Source: Prosopocoilus inquinatus (lineage: Eukaryota > Arthropoda > Insecta > Coleoptera > Lucanidae). From it: a DNA stretch of 64,000 nt. The notes beneath the pieces are model-generated. The model was not told where the DNA came from. It saw nothing but the letters and a program-made list of their open reading frames with translations, and did no database searches. The stretch spans positions 22,852,001 to 22,916,000 of the forward strand of contig CM069870.1 of assembly GCA_036172665.1 (NCBI GenBank), given 5' to 3'. The position numbers and the translations under genes are program-made. Below, piece after piece: positions 36,545-48,360 of the stretch (positions are counted from its first letter, which is position 1; every line of letters starts with the position of its first letter).

Positions 36545-36896
36545 TTTATGCAATCCGGCGTTTCTCAAGGTCAACTCAAACCAACTGAACTCAACCTAAA
36601 TAAACTCAACTCAAGGAGAAAAACTAAAACCAAAAAAAATCAAGTCCGGTCTATTTAAAGGTCTACTCAATCCAAACCGAACTCGACCTAAATAAACCCA
36701 ACCCAATAAGACGAGGAGAAAATGAAAAATTTAAAATTCAACAAAAATTAAGTTCGGCTCATTTCAAGGTTAACCCAACAGAATCAACCACAGTAAATCA
36801 AATCCGAGATAATTTTGAAAGAAAAAATTAAATAAAATTCAGCAGCAATTAACTCAAGCTTAGCTCGACCCAGTTGACCTTTCTTTTTGTAGAGGT
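36545..36896. repeat. CAACC-rich diverged satellite, left part
   Basis: Diverged copies of GGTCAACTCAA...AACTGAACTCAACCTAAATAAACTCAAC alternate with A-rich stretches, with GGTC(A/T)ACTCAA words roughly 100 bp apart. The same family continues at 38,700-39,430 beyond the R1-like insertion, and its complement is at 60,360-61,130. Confidence 0.7.
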
Positions 36897-38699
36897 TTAG
36901 AGAATCTTCGAAAGACACCTCCGGTTTCATCTACACCAGAGGCGCGGTGGATTCACTCCGCCATTTCTGCACGAGGCGCCTACCAACTAAACTCCTTTCC
37001 TCTTTTGCCGTTCTGCGGAGGGAGGGACCGCCTCTCGGCATTTCTTCTCCCTCCGCATGTGCCTTGTAGTTCCTCCTCCTCTTTTATCACATCCTTTTTT
37101 CACCTATCCTCATCGAGTCTTCGTCCCATTCTCCATCCTCTTCTCACCTCTTCTTCCTCATCCTCTTCGCTCTTTTTCCTCTTCCTTGGCCTCTTCACCC
37201 CCAGTGCCTGCTTCCTCTTACTACATTGGCACTAGCTGCCTTCTGCATTCTTCTTGGCATTTGCCTTTCATTATACTCCTCAGCATTTCCATAATGGTTT
37301 CGTATTGCTCATTTCCTTCTAATAAAACGTCGGCCATATTTTCTTTGTTTACCGTCCCTGTTTTCTGCTGTGCTCTCCCGCGCTCCTCTTGCCACCTCGG
37401 GCAAATACAAAGTGTGTTCTGGGGTGTCATTCTCTTCCTCACAGAACCAACACTACGCCGAGTCCAGTTTTTTGTACTCCTTTAGGTACTTCCCGTATGC
37501 ACCGTGTCCGGTGAGCGCCTGCGTCCCATAATAATGCACTTCTCCTTTCAGACTGCACCACTTGGCCACATCTCTGATGAAGACCTTGGGCCAGCCCTGG
37601 TAATCGTTCCAGCTTTCTTGCCAGCGCTGGAAAAGTTCACTCCTGGCCAAGGCCTTCGCGCCGTGCCCTTCTTTGTAAATTCTCTACCGCTCCTCTATCT
37701 GCAGTCTTATGGGGGGGGGGATTCCAGCCACGACCAGAACGGCATCCTTAGAGACCGTCCTGTAAGCTGACGCCACCCTCACGGCTGCCAACCTGTTTAC
37801 TCTCTCTATCATTCGTACCAAATACGCGTATTTCAGTGCGTTCGTCCATACTGGTGCCGCATAAAGTATGATAGAGGAGACAACTGTCGCCAACAGTTTC
37901 CTCTTCCCTGACCTTGTGCCTCCAACGTTCGGCATCAACCTGGCCAGGGCCGGATACGCCTTGTAGGCCCTCGTTACTACCTCCTTTACGTGCGCGGTCA
38001 TCCTCCAATCCTTTTCCAGATACACACCAAGGTATCGTACCTGCTTGGAAGATGTCACCTCAGCATCGTCTATCCTCATTCTTATGCGAGTGAGGTTTGT
38101 CTTCCCAGCCAGGACGAGGATCTCAGTCTTATAGCCGGCCAGGGCCAGCTTAATCCTACACAATTCCTGTTGGATTCTTTCCACAGCCAACCCTGCTGTC
38201 TCTTCCAGCAAACTTACCGTCCTGGCAGAGACCACCACGGCCAGGTCATCTGCGTAAGCAATGTTTATCACGCCTTGCCCCATGTCCAGTTCGAGGATCC
38301 TGTTGTACATGAGATTCCAGAGGGTTGGTCCCAGCACCGATCCTTGTGAGGATCGCAGGTGAGACCCATCTTCTCTCCACCTTCCATTACTATCTCCCTG
38401 CCCGTGAGGTACGACTCAATCATGCTTCTTATTCCCTCACTAATGCTGTATTTGTGGAGGGCCCACACGATCTGCCTCCAAGAGGCCGTGTTAATGCATT
38501 CCTCACGTCCAGGGCTATTAGGATGCAATAGTGCCCGTTCTTGTCGGCCTTTGTTCTAATCTCTTCGACGATCCTTTGCACCTGACTCAGCGCGCTAATC
38601 GTCGATCGACCAGTCCGGAATCCATGTTGGTTCTCGTGTAAGACATTTTTTGCCTTCATCTCCTCGCTTAAGCGATTTTTAAGGAGCGTCTCTAAGACC
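36897..38699 (-). pseudogene. 5'-truncated R1-clade non-LTR retrotransposon
   Basis: Read on the - strand, fragments in order are QHGFRTGRSTISALSQV (about 38,580-38,640), CILIALDVRNA (A-motif Asp, about 38,500-38,530), a frameshifted SWRQIVWALHKYSISEGIRS block, LGPTLWNLMYNRIL (about 38,290-38,335), INIAYADDLAVVVSA with the catalytic YADD (about 38,220-38,270), KTEILVLAGK, and VRYLGVYLEKDWRM. The thumb region follows to about 37,684. Beyond it lie YGTQALTGHGAYGKYLKEY and a terminal CxxC...H...C cluster with EHTLCICPRWQEERG near 37,380-37,420. These are typical of R1/TRAS/SART-type elements. The endonuclease and ORF1 are missing, and stops and frameshifts are present. GC content is far above the surrounding satellite. 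Confidence 0.88.
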
Positions 38700-39430
38700 T
38701 AGAAAAAGAATCCCTGACTCTGCCCAACCCAAGTAAAAACCAACTAGAAATTAAAACAAAAACTTAAAAATTGATGAAAATTAACACGTCTCAATGTTAA
38801 TCCATCCAACTAAAATCGACCTAACTCTGTCTATCCCAAGAAAAAATTAGTAATTAAAAAAATAGAAACTGAAGAGTTCTAGAAATAATTAAAAATGATG
38901 GAATCAAGTCAACCAAACCCAACTGAATTCAACCTAAATAATTCCAATACGAAGAGAAAATTAAAACTCAAGACCGTCTTATTTAAAGGTCAACCCAACC
39001 CAACCGAACTAAATTTAAATTAACCCAACCCAAAAAATAAATAAAAACTAGAAATATTCAAATTCCGTAAAAATTAATTCAAAAGTAACTCGACTGAACT
39101 CAACCTAACTGTGCCTATCTCGAGTAAAAATTACTAATTAAAGAAAAATAGAAACTAAACTAACTAAAACAGTTGAAACTCAACCTGAAAAATTAAAACC
39201 AATAAAATTAAAAATCAAGTCCGGCTTATTTAAAGGTCAACTCAATTCAACCGAACTAGACCTAAATAAACCCAACCCAAAAGAAGTATCAAAAAATAAA
39301 TAAAACTAAAAATGTTAAAGTTCAATCAAGAAATCAGCTGAAGAGTAACTCAATCTAACTGACCTGGGAAAACAAGAAAAGTCTCAAGGTCCATCTAATC
39401 CAAGTAAGTTTATTTAAAAAAAAATCCAGC
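38700..39430. repeat. CAACC-rich diverged satellite, right part
   Basis: AGGTCAACCCAACCCAACCG, AACTCAACCTAA and CAAGTCCGGCTTATTTAAAG recur here as on the left of the R1-like fragment, at intervals near 240 bp. The R1-like fragment therefore interrupts one array. Confidence 0.7.
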
Positions 39431-40230
39431 AAAATGTCGCAAAACGTCGTTTAGAATTAAAAGTTAAGTTAACAACTTCCTCTATCTCGGTGCTTCTAAT
39501 TTGTTGTGATTTTGAATTTTACAGTGTTTTATTTTAATTGGGGTCAAAAATATTCAAACAAAATTTCATTTGTTGCACATTTTTTGAAAGACACTCTAGA
39601 TTAGCCCTAAAAGTGCACCTTTTTGTAGAAATTACCCTTTTAGTCTTTTTCTTTTTTTAATCTCCCCCCGTTAAAATGTAAAATCTTTTCATCTAGCAAC
39701 ACTGGGCATGCATAGCTACAACGACGCTCACCATAAATGATACCGTTTGACAGTTTCGTAGCCCTTATGCTGAATGTTCTTAGGGGCGTGGTTCGCATGC
39801 GGGAGTACGCATCATTTAAGTTGAGCTTGGTAGAACATATATGAAGTATACACTACGTATTAAAAGTAATATCTCCTCAATAAAATTTATATTTGGTCAG
39901 AAGGATTGACGTCTCAAATACTCTGTAAATCTGAAAAGGATGCAGTACTTAGGTTCAAGTTAGAAAAAAAGTTGCACCATTTTTATTGCCTTTGAATTTA
40001 ATTAACGTACAATAAAATTTCTACGTATTAATCGATGAGGTAACGAACGTGCCGCTGCGTTTTAATCACGGTTTAAAAATACACTCGGCGTCAACATGCT
40101 CCTTGTATTTTTTCCTTGATGGTGACTCATTTTGCAATGGTTCTAATTAAAGGTCACTAACGATCTTTAATTGTACCGACTTGAATGGATGTGCATAGTA
40201 CAGATTTAATTACAAGGCAGAAAGTGTATC
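39431..40230. other. No recognised gene
   Basis: AT-rich DNA with no coding signal or assigned repeat. Confidence 0.4.
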
Positions 40231-40760
40231 ACTGGAACGCAATTTGTATTGAAAAATTAACAGCAACAGCTTTTTGCATTATTATTAATTAAGAGTAGTT
40301 TATTAAATTACGAACTTCTAAATACATTTTTTATTAATCAGCTTGCCGGTGACATTATCATTAATCTGTTTTACTACTATTAGTTAACACTTTTGTGGAG
40401 TGCGTTCTCAATAAATTCTTTCTGAACGTACCCTGTAGTTACGTCATTTGACATTGAAAAACGTTACAAAATCTTCTGCTGTCAAACAAAAAATAAATTG
40501 CAAAAATAACCCTTGAATCTAAAGGTAATAGAAATGTAAATTGTCATATGTTACAAATGTTAGAAATTTGTTGTTACATCAAAAATGTACACTTATCTGA
40601 TATCTCCGTTAAGTAAAATAAATGTCAATCAAAACCTCGCCCCGTCAAGATTAATATTGAAGTTGAGGTTACGTTATCGTTATTAAATATGTCAAATCTA
40701 TTGAAATTTAGAACTTTATTTAAAAGGATTAGAAGAAAGTTACATTTACAACGGAATAAC
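40231..40760. repeat. Segmental tandem duplication, copy 1
   Basis: Landmarks in order are ACTGGAACGCAATTTGTA, TTAGTTAACACTTTTG, TGAACGTACCCTGTAGTTA, GACATTGAAAAACGTT, AAGTTGAGGTTACGTTATCG and GTTGAAATTTAGAA-type sequence. All recur in the same order in copy 2 (41,460-42,111 and 43,913-43,995). The copies are clearly diverged, so the duplication is old. No gene is seen in the unit. Confidence 0.85.
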
Positions 40761-40761
40761 G

Positions 40762-41456
40762 TACAGGATTTTTTTTAATTTTTGCACCCTACCTAGATAG
40801 AGAAAAACTTTAAATGCAAAAGTTGTAGGGTTTTATGTCTATTATCTTTTATGGTTATCAGATGAAACAAAAGCGCAACACAAATTGGAGAAAAAAATAT
40901 AGATTTTATTTTTTTTAATGGAACGCCCTGTATATTGTTTGCTAATATGAAAGACCATATTTTCCTGATTTCAAAAATCTATAATATGTTGACACTTGGA
41001 GGGGTCTTTCGTGATATAATTAAGTTTAAAATATCGGCCTAATGACGTTTAAAAGATCAAAATGACTTGGAAAGGTGCTTAAAAAGTTCTAAATAACTGT
41101 TTTAGTTAGCAAAAAACAATAGAAATTCCATTACCGGAAACCCAACACAATGGATTAATAATAAAAAACAAAATTCCCAGGCCGCCTTAATACTGGGTGG
41201 GCCGATAGTGCATATTCGGTGGATAGCGCCTATTTTTGATTTGATTTGATTTTGATTTTGAAAATCTGCATTAATATAGGCGCTATTCACCGAATACGCA
41301 CTATTGGCCCAGCCTCTATTTTAAACATTAATTCATTGATATTCTAACCTCAAATATCTAGGCATAGAACCTTACTACTTTTGCATTTAAAGGTTTTCTC
41401 TAGCTCCTAAAATAAACCCTCTAGGTAGGATGCAAAATATAAAAAAAAACCCTGTA
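40762..41456. mobile_element. TACAGG-ended inverted-repeat element between the duplicated copies
   Basis: TACAGGATTTTTTTTAATTT with TTTTGCACCCTACCTAGA at the left is mirrored by CTAGGTAGGATGCAAAAT and AAAACCCTGTA at the right. The arms include AAAACTTTAAATGCAAAAGT and its inverse. A smaller element is nested at 41,191-41,319. Confidence 0.78.
41191..41319. repeat. Nested short hairpin element
   Basis: GGGCCGATAGTGCATATTCG and GGATAGCGCCTAT are mirrored by ATAGGCGCTATTCACCGAAT and GCACTATTGGCCC around a TTTGATTT repeat. It shares its ends with the large element at 33,371-35,524 and is probably a non-autonomous derivative. Confidence 0.78.
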
Positions 41457-42111
41457 CATACCACTAGAACGCAATTTGTAAAAAAATTAACAGCAAGACT
41501 AAAGTTTGTAGACTTTGGGATTATTATTAATTACGAGTAGTTTATTATGTTACGCACTTCTTTATACTTATTATTATTATTATTATTATTATTATACAAC
41601 TTGTCATTGACGCTGTTATTTGTCTGTTTTATTAGTTAACACTTTCGCGGGGTGTTCTCAAAAAGTTTTATCTGAACGCACCCTACAGTTATGTCTTTTG
41701 CCATTGAAAAACGTTCCAAAATCGTGAAGAAATGGAAGAATTAAGCTGGATTCATTGTTAGGCGATTTTTCATCGCTGCGTTACGGGATAGCTATTTCAT
41801 TCGTTCGTTTAATTAAACAAATTATATATTTTTAAATTGGGCCAATAGAATCGCGTAGAATTTTAACACCAACGCAAAACGCCTAGCAATGAATATGGCT
41901 TTAATCTAAATCTTTTGCAGTTGCAAAAATAACTGTTGAATCGAAATGAAATATGAAGAAATATAAAGTGTCATGTAGTACAAATTTCAAAAATTTGTTT
42001 TTAAAGCAAAAGTGCAAGTACACTCAGTTAAGCAAGATAAATGTCAATTAAATCTAGAGACCCTACCTAGCCCCATCGAGATTAATATTGAAGTTGAGGT
42101 TACGTTATCGT

Positions 42112-43912
42112 TAGGACCGGATGTAGGGTTTCTGGCGCCCCGGGCTAAACAATTTTTAGCGCTTTAGCTCTTAATTGTATTGGGGAAACGAAAATTCATT
42201 CACAGAAATATAATAGTAGCACTTGTAACGTTTAGGATGGTAGGGGTACACTTCCCCGCTAGTGCCCATCCCTGATGACGTTTACTTTCAAATTTAATTG
42301 CTAACTTTGTTTATGGAAGCTTAACAAACAAGTAGAAATGGTATTGTTCACGATGATTGTAATGATGCAGTCTGAAAAACAACTGAACGTCGCCTTTACG
42401 AGATAAAGAGACGAAATTAGACATGGAACATCCTGTACATTATTTTACCATTCGATAGAGAATAAATTAAAATTAAAATTCTTGATTAAATTAGTTCTCC
42501 AGTCATTTTATAGTCGATTAATAAATAAAGAAGACTTCTGCTACTTTGCAAATTCGTCAAGAGGCTTAGTGCTTTGACAAAAAAAAAGAAAATTGTTACA
42601 AATTTGTTTTAAAAAAAAAAATTGTCACCAATGGAAACAATAAAAAATGATAAAAGAATAATTTTTGACTATCGAAATTGGAAATTGCAAAAAAGAAATT
42701 CCTAGAAACAAATGACGACTACCGCAATAAAAAGTTAAAACATATTACGGTTATGTAAAGTTACAAATAAAAAATGACATTTATTCAATTAAATATTGCG
42801 GAGTTCCCGTGCAAATATGATCAGATAATTTATAATAAACAATGACCTTCAGTCCTTTACCCAAAATAGAAAATCATTACGAAATTCTAAAAAAAAGTCC
42901 TGTATAGCAGCGTTTCCCAAACTTTTAGGTTTGGCGACCCCCTTTTGGGCTGTGTTATGATTCGATATGTATAGTCACGAGTATTAAATTTTGGTTGTCA
43001 CTGTTAATCAAATTTAAATCCAGAAATTAGATATTTTTATAAATAATAAATAAATTAAATATTTGAGAAACTATTCCTAACATTCAAAATTAAGAATCTC
43101 CTTACTTTCAATAAAATACAAGTTCGGTGACAACCTTTGACAATTAATGACTACCAAAATTTATTGCTCGCGACTGTATGTAAAATATAATATGGTAATT
43201 TTTTTTATTTATTCTGGTCGCCCCCCTTTGAAGACTTACGCGCTTCCCTAGGGGGCGCACCCCACAGGTTGGGAACGCTGCTGTACAGTATGATTTTTAA
43301 TTAAAGACTGACGATAGTTTGAATTTACGGCCATACCAAGTTATTTTTATGTTGGCAATACCCCCAGTCACTAATCTGTAACTGTCACTGATACATACTT
43401 TCGTCCTCCTTGTAAAGTCAAAACATCAAACTCAATTTATGATTTATTGAGAATTCTTCAATAACATCCGTTTATTGCAAAAATTAGTTTTATACGGTCG
43501 TGCGCAGCTTAAGTGCTACAACTTGACATTTCTGTGAGCCCGTATAGCACAACGTCTTAAGGGTAAGGTTTGCGTGCAAGACATGCATTTTAGTTGCGGA
43601 TAAGTATACATACGTGTCACAGTTTCATTTGTTGCTTTCTCAGTGTATAATTACGTCCTAAAGAATCAAGTAAATGCATTTTTGTTGCACAAAGCAAAGC
43701 GCGCATGTGCAATTCACTTATAGGCGAATATGAACGAGTTCGTACGAAGTTTAACTTGTTTGGCGCGAAAATTCAAATTCGTACAAATTTACTACTTTAT
43801 TATATGAAAAAATAATATTAATTTATAATTTCGAAAATGTTCATAAAAAGTATCCTAATTCTGCGTCCCTGAAACTTGTCGTCCATCTCGCCTGCCCCTG
43901 TATCCGGCCCTG
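42112..43912. mobile_element. hAT-type element, 1.8 kb, with 8-bp target duplication
   Basis: The left end (T)AGGACCGGATGTAGGG and the inverse of the right end CAGGGCCGGATACAGGGG are inverted. The flanks GTTATCGT (42,104-42,111) and ATTATCGT (43,913-43,920) match the undisturbed GTTATCGTTA site in copy 1 of the duplication, with one base changed. No transposase is recognised, so it is non-autonomous. A second hAT MITE is nested inside. Confidence 0.85.
42908..43280. repeat. Nested hAT MITE with 8-bp target duplication
   Basis: CAGCGTTTCCCAAACTTTTA at the left and the inverse CAGCGTTCCCAACCTGTGG at the right are hAT-type ends. CTGTATAG (42,900-42,907) and CTGTACAG (43,281-43,288) are the duplicated target with one difference. 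Confidence 0.88.
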
Positions 43913-44158
43913 ATTATCGTCAGTAAACATTTCAAATCCGTTGAAATTTAGAAAGATATTTGTTTATTATTCCGATTTTTAGAAAGGTAATGCAATGGAA
44001 TCAACCAACTAAAATGAATAAAAAATGAAGTTGATTCTTGTCACTATCAATCCATAGTGAAACGTTGAGTCCTTTTCCAATCATAATTCTGTCCGGTTTA
44101 AGATTAGAAACTTTTTACTTAAAATGAATTCCTGCATGACTGGACGAATAAATTGTAA

Positions 44159-44354
44159 GTACAAAGGTTTTTTTTTTAATCTCGAACCCGACAGAAATAT
44201 GATGGGAACACACTCAACGTTTCGCTATAGATTTATAGCCTCGTCAGGAGTGAAAAAAAGCGCAACGTTGAGTGAGTTCCCATCATATTTCTGCCCGGTT
44301 TGAGATTAAAAAAAAACTTTGTACTTACAATTTTCATCGGACAAGAACCAGCTT
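44159..44354. mobile_element. Hammerhead-bearing inverted-repeat retroelement, 14-bp target duplication
   Basis: CGAATAAATTGTAA is present at 44,145-44,158 and again at 44,355-44,368. Between them are inverted arms (44,159-44,220 and 44,264-44,324) that share TTTTTAATCTCGAACC, GACAGAAATATGATGGGAAC and CACTCAACGTT, and then an unpaired right-hand tail of 30 bases containing TTTTCATCGGACAAGAAC. The left arm carries a hammerhead core on the - strand. A second copy with the same tail is at 52,807-52,990. Confidence 0.85.
44205..44255 (-). ncRNA. Hammerhead-ribozyme-like motif
   Basis: On the - strand CTGACGA (44,241-44,247) is followed by stem II GCTATA-AATC-TATAGC and GAAAC, then CGTTGAGTGTG. 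Core bases and stem II are intact, but the base at the cleavage position is G, which hammerheads do not normally cleave after. Stem I is weak. The relative at 54,330-54,400 has C at that position. Confidence 0.5.
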
Positions 44355-44435
44355 CGAATAAATTGTAATTCATCATTTTTTTATCATTTATAATCGTTGG
44401 ATTTTTATACTTGTCGCAGTTCATTTGATTAGATA

Positions 44436-45066
44436 TACAGGGAAGGGCAAAAGTATGGAACCGGCTTAATATTTCGAAAACTGTTTGACGCATCTACTTG
44501 AAATTTGGTATGTGATTTAGAAATCAATAAAACCTATATTACCAATTTGTTTCAATTGTTTATCTGCTCTTGTTTCTGAGATCCAACGCCTACTTATTTT
44601 TTTTTAATGACAACCTGCTGTTTTTTTCCTATATGTAATAGCTCGTTTAATTCTCTAAACGACCACATAAAAATAATTATCAATTACATAAGAAAATTTT
44701 CGAGAAAAAAACGTTTGAATGAAAACGTTAGGAAAAATGGTTTATTGTTTGATATTCGACAAAAATTTTAGTTTTAACAAAAAAACTGTAAAACCACAAG
44801 ATTATGATAATAGATAATAGATAAATATTTTTATGTGGTCGTGTAAAGAATTAAACGACCTATTAAATAGAGGAAAAAAATCAGCAGGTTGTCATTTAAG
44901 AAAAATGAAGTAGGCATTGGATCTCAGAAACGAAAGCAGATAAACAATTGAAACAAATTGGTAATGTAGGTCCTATTGACTCTGAATCACACACCAAATT
45001 TCAAATAGATACGTCAAACAGTTTTCGAAATATTAAGCCGGTTCCATACTTTTGCCCTACCCTGTA
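44436..45066. mobile_element. 630-bp foldback element with TACAGGG ends
   Basis: TACAGGGAAGGGCAAAAGTA at the left and the inverse of TACTTTTGCCCTACCCTGTA at the right bound arms of about 270 bp, and TA flanks both ends. Matching inner blocks include AATATTTCGAAAACTGTTTG and CAATTTGTTTCAATTGTTTA. There is no coding region. Confidence 0.88.
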
Positions 45067-45203
45067 TAAATTCAGACTTACAGATTATATAACTCGAATC
45101 CAAGTTTAAAGAAGAAACATTTTATTTACCGAACAGTGTAAATGCGAAAAGTATGAAGTTTTTACCTTTTACTGTATCGGCTGCTTCTGTGTCTTTGACC
45201 TTT

Positions 45204-45580
45204 ATTATTAGACCGCGTGCACATTGTTGAAAGGGAAACAGACTTTTTAGACAGCGTTTTTAACTGCAACTGGTTCAGGGTGCTGCTTTTAATTGCTTCG
45301 TCTTCTTTTGTTTTAATAAGTTCTACTGACTAGATAAAGCACGAGGAAAATATTCTCTATAAATAAAACGTTACTATTAGGCTGCGTGCACATTGTTCAA
45401 AGGTAAACTTTTTCGACAGCGTTTTTAACTGAAACTGTTTCAGCGTGCTGCTTTAAATTGTTTCGTTCGTCTTGTTCTATTTTTAAAAGTCAATAATGTG
45501 CATTCGCTACTGACAAGATAAAGCACGCGAAAAATATTATTTAACAAAATTAATATAAATAAGACGTTACGTAGAAAATT
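45204..45580. repeat. Two-copy tandem duplication, about 170-200 bp
   Basis: GCGTGCACATTGTTNAAAGG, GACAGCGTTTTTAACTG, CAGNGTGCTGCTTTNAATTG and GATAAAGCACG recur in the same order, with the second copy carrying a short insertion. Confidence 0.85.
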
Positions 45581-46499
45581 GTTTTCGTTTTCACAGTGTT
45601 CAGGCGCTCTTACACACATACCCTCTTGTAAACCCGACGATCACAATAGGGCTAATTGAAATAGAATGTAATTTTACAATAAAGCAAGTATACAAAGGAC
45701 GAGTGACACTTTCTGCAGTATTAAAAAAAACCAGATGTATCGAGGAAGAACGAGTTTGAATAATGATTATGTAACGACTTTGATTTTGTGTAACACGTAA
45801 TAACATTAACAGGTGGCCACGTAGGTATAGTATACAAGAAAAGAACACACACAACCTTTTCTAAGGGATGGAAGTGCGTGAAATTACAAATCGATAGTAT
45901 CATAATTAATAATACAAAACAGTTTGCTTTACTTTTGTATCCTTTTAGAATTTATGTCATTTTTATGGGTTTGGGTTCGTGGAACTGTGGGTACGTGCGA
46001 TTAGTTTTTTTTTCAATTCAAAGAAAATTTAAACAAGAAAATAAATATCAATGTAGTTGAAAAGATTAATTTGAACAAGAAAAATGATTTAACATCAAAA
46101 TATTTTAACTTCTCACCCCTAGCCTTTCGCCATTTGATGACGCATTTAAATTTGCCGCTTATACACTCAGCTTAAAATTCTAGTATACCGATAGATGTCG
46201 CCTACTATATAGCACAATGGACAATACAGGCACATGCGCATTTTGTAAATAAAAGAACAACCATAATTAGACACTTTTTTTTTAAAAGATCAGTGTTACC
46301 AACTTAGCGGATTTCCCGCTGGTTCTGGCTTAGTTAAAATCATATTTGGAGTCAGAATTTTCAATCTAGCTACTGGCGGATTTTCTGGCTTATTTACGTG
46401 TTTTGTTTAGAGGCTTATTAATTTTATAAAGAAAAAATCAAATGACAGTAACGAAGTTAGAATTTCCACCAAGCAATGACCTATCGAATTTCAACGATG
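45581..46499. other. No recognised gene
   Basis: Overlapping ORFs on both strands at 45,600-46,060 have no known domain or splice-supported context, and are probably fortuitous. Confidence 0.4.
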
Positions 46500-46650
46500 G
46501 TATCCTACAAATTTACAAACCACCCTAGATCGTTAGAGACTATCCTAGAAAGTTAGAAACTATCCTGGAACATTAGAGAATATTAGAAACTATCCTACAA
46601 CGTTCGACTATCCTAGAAAATCAGAAACGATCCCAAAGCCTTAGAAACTA
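46500..46650. repeat. Minisatellite of a 20-24 bp unit
   Basis: Imperfect repeats of TTAGAAACTATCCTAGAA run from about 46,525 to 46,645. Six or so diverged copies are visible. Confidence 0.75.
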
Positions 46651-46808
46651 GACATGTTAATAGACGTAAAGGGAAGGTATTTATTAACGTTTTCGAATCA
46701 GTTGCGCGGCTCCACTCGTAGTATTTGCATCTTGTTTTAACCTCAGGTGATAAAACGTGATGAAAATACTCTGAGTGCAACTAGTACAAGTGAATCGAAA
46801 CCGCTCTA

Positions 46809-46966
46809 GATCAAGATGCACAGGCGGCGTTGCCCATTTGGGCGAGTTTATCTCTAAAAATAGGATTTTTAATCTCTTACGTTAAATGATCAAGATGCAC
46901 AGGCGGCGTTGCCCATTTGGGCAGTTTATCTCTAAAAATAGGATTTTTAATCTCTTACGTTAAATG
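46809..46966. repeat. Recent 79-bp direct duplication
   Basis: The unit starting GATCAAGATGCACAGGCGGC occurs twice back to back (46,809 and 46,888). The copies are identical except for one missing base in GGGC(G)AGTTTATC. Confidence 0.95.
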
Positions 46967-47189
46967 AGACGTTTGACACTGCAGCCATTTACAAAACTTG
47001 ATTGATTGAGAATTTTGTCGAATTGAAATAATTTCACAAAAAAAAAAAAATGTTGGCAGTAACTAATTCCGTAATGAAATACCTATTGCAGGGTTGCCGG
47101 TTTGAGCAAAATTCCGCTACATTTTAGACTTATTTTGATGTTTAAAAATTTTCTTCGGCGCCTGATTTGGGCTGCTTTTGTTGTCTTTA

Positions 47190-48360
47190 ACGACAAACAA
47201 CATTTTTACCAAACGATCTTTTGTCTTTTACTCATTTCATATTTGTACTTTCTTTTTTGTTTTAAAGAATTAATGTTTTGCATTTTATTCACGGCCCGTT
47301 TGTTTCCTGCCAATTTCTTTCTTGACTTGCAAAAGTTTCCGTCGTCGTTTCTTCATTAATCTTTTTTTTGTCTTTGGATTCGTAGGTCTTTCATTTTTTC
47401 TTTTGTTTCACGCATTTATCTTATTATCAACAATTAACTTCTTGAAATTCTGTTTTTCTTTTAAATTAATTTTATATCTCTGTATTTCTCTTTTATTTTG
47501 TTTTTGTCTAATTAATTTTACACATTTTGTTGGTTGACGCTTTTTTACAATTACCTTTTTCTCTATTAGTTTTTTTTTTTCATCTGGAGATTCATTTGTT
47601 TTTGGTTCGTTCATCTAAGCAGTCGATCTTCTTTTGTTTTTCTTTCTTATTCTTTATGCATTTGCACTATGTATTTCTCTTTAGTTTTTGACTCTTTTTT
47701 ACAGTTATTTTTGTTTCCCAAGAGCTCTTTTTTATTTGCGAAAACTTTCAACGATTTTCATTTTCTTGTTCACCTAGTTTCCTTCAATTTCCGTTTTTTC
47801 TTTTTAAATTCATTTTATGCCGTCGTATTTCTCTTTTGTTTATGCATCTATGAAACTGATTTTTCACATTTTGTTGACTTGAAGATAACTGTAAAAAGGC
47901 GTTATCTTTTGTTTTATGCTGGATTTTTTTTTAATTTTTCGTCGGGAGATTGATCTGGTTTTTGTTCATCTTAGTCGGCAATCTTCTTTTGTTTCTTCTT
48001 TTTTTTCGTACTGTGTATTTTTCTTTTTTTATAAAATTGATTTTGCGAATTTTATTGAGGCTTGTTTGTGGTACATCGTTTTTCATTTGTTTTCGAGTCT
48101 CATTTGTGATCTTTCGTTTCGCGCACTGTATTTCGTTTCCTTTTTGTTTTCGTTTTTTTTTTTATGGTATTATTGACTTTTCTACAGTTTGCTTTAATTT
48201 TCTACGAATTGATCTTCCATTGTTTTTGTTTTTGTTCACCTCACGTCTTGTATTTTGTTGCCACTGCTTTCATTTCTCTTTTGTTTCTGACTTTTTGGCA
48301 GGTTTAATTTATTTTTTTTAATTTGTTCTTTTGTTTATGACTTGGCGCCTTTCGGGTACA
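47190..48360. repeat. T-rich low-complexity repeat tract
   Basis: Recurrent CTTTTGTTT, TTTCTCTTTTGT and CACATTTTGTTG words give spurious phenylalanine-rich ORFs on the + strand. It belongs with the tracts at 29.8-31.7 and 50.2-51.2 kb by composition and shared words. Confidence 0.6.

Larger units (their letters stand above)
41460..43995. repeat. Segmental tandem duplication, copy 2, interrupted
   Basis: This is the same series of landmarks as copy 1, starting ACTAGAACGCAATTTGTA. It carries about 170 extra bases near 41,728-41,900 and a 1.8-kb hAT insertion at 42,112-43,912. After the insertion the similarity resumes with TTATCGTCAGTAAACATTTC and GTTGAAATTTAGAAAG. Confidence 0.85.

Noticed and set aside
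37005..38531. + strand ORFs across the R1-like region
   Set aside because: They are antisense to the reverse transcriptase reading, which has clear motifs on the - strand.
47102..48321. Phenylalanine-rich ORFs that look like membrane proteins
   Set aside because: They come from T-rich low-complexity DNA; the hydrophobicity follows from composition.
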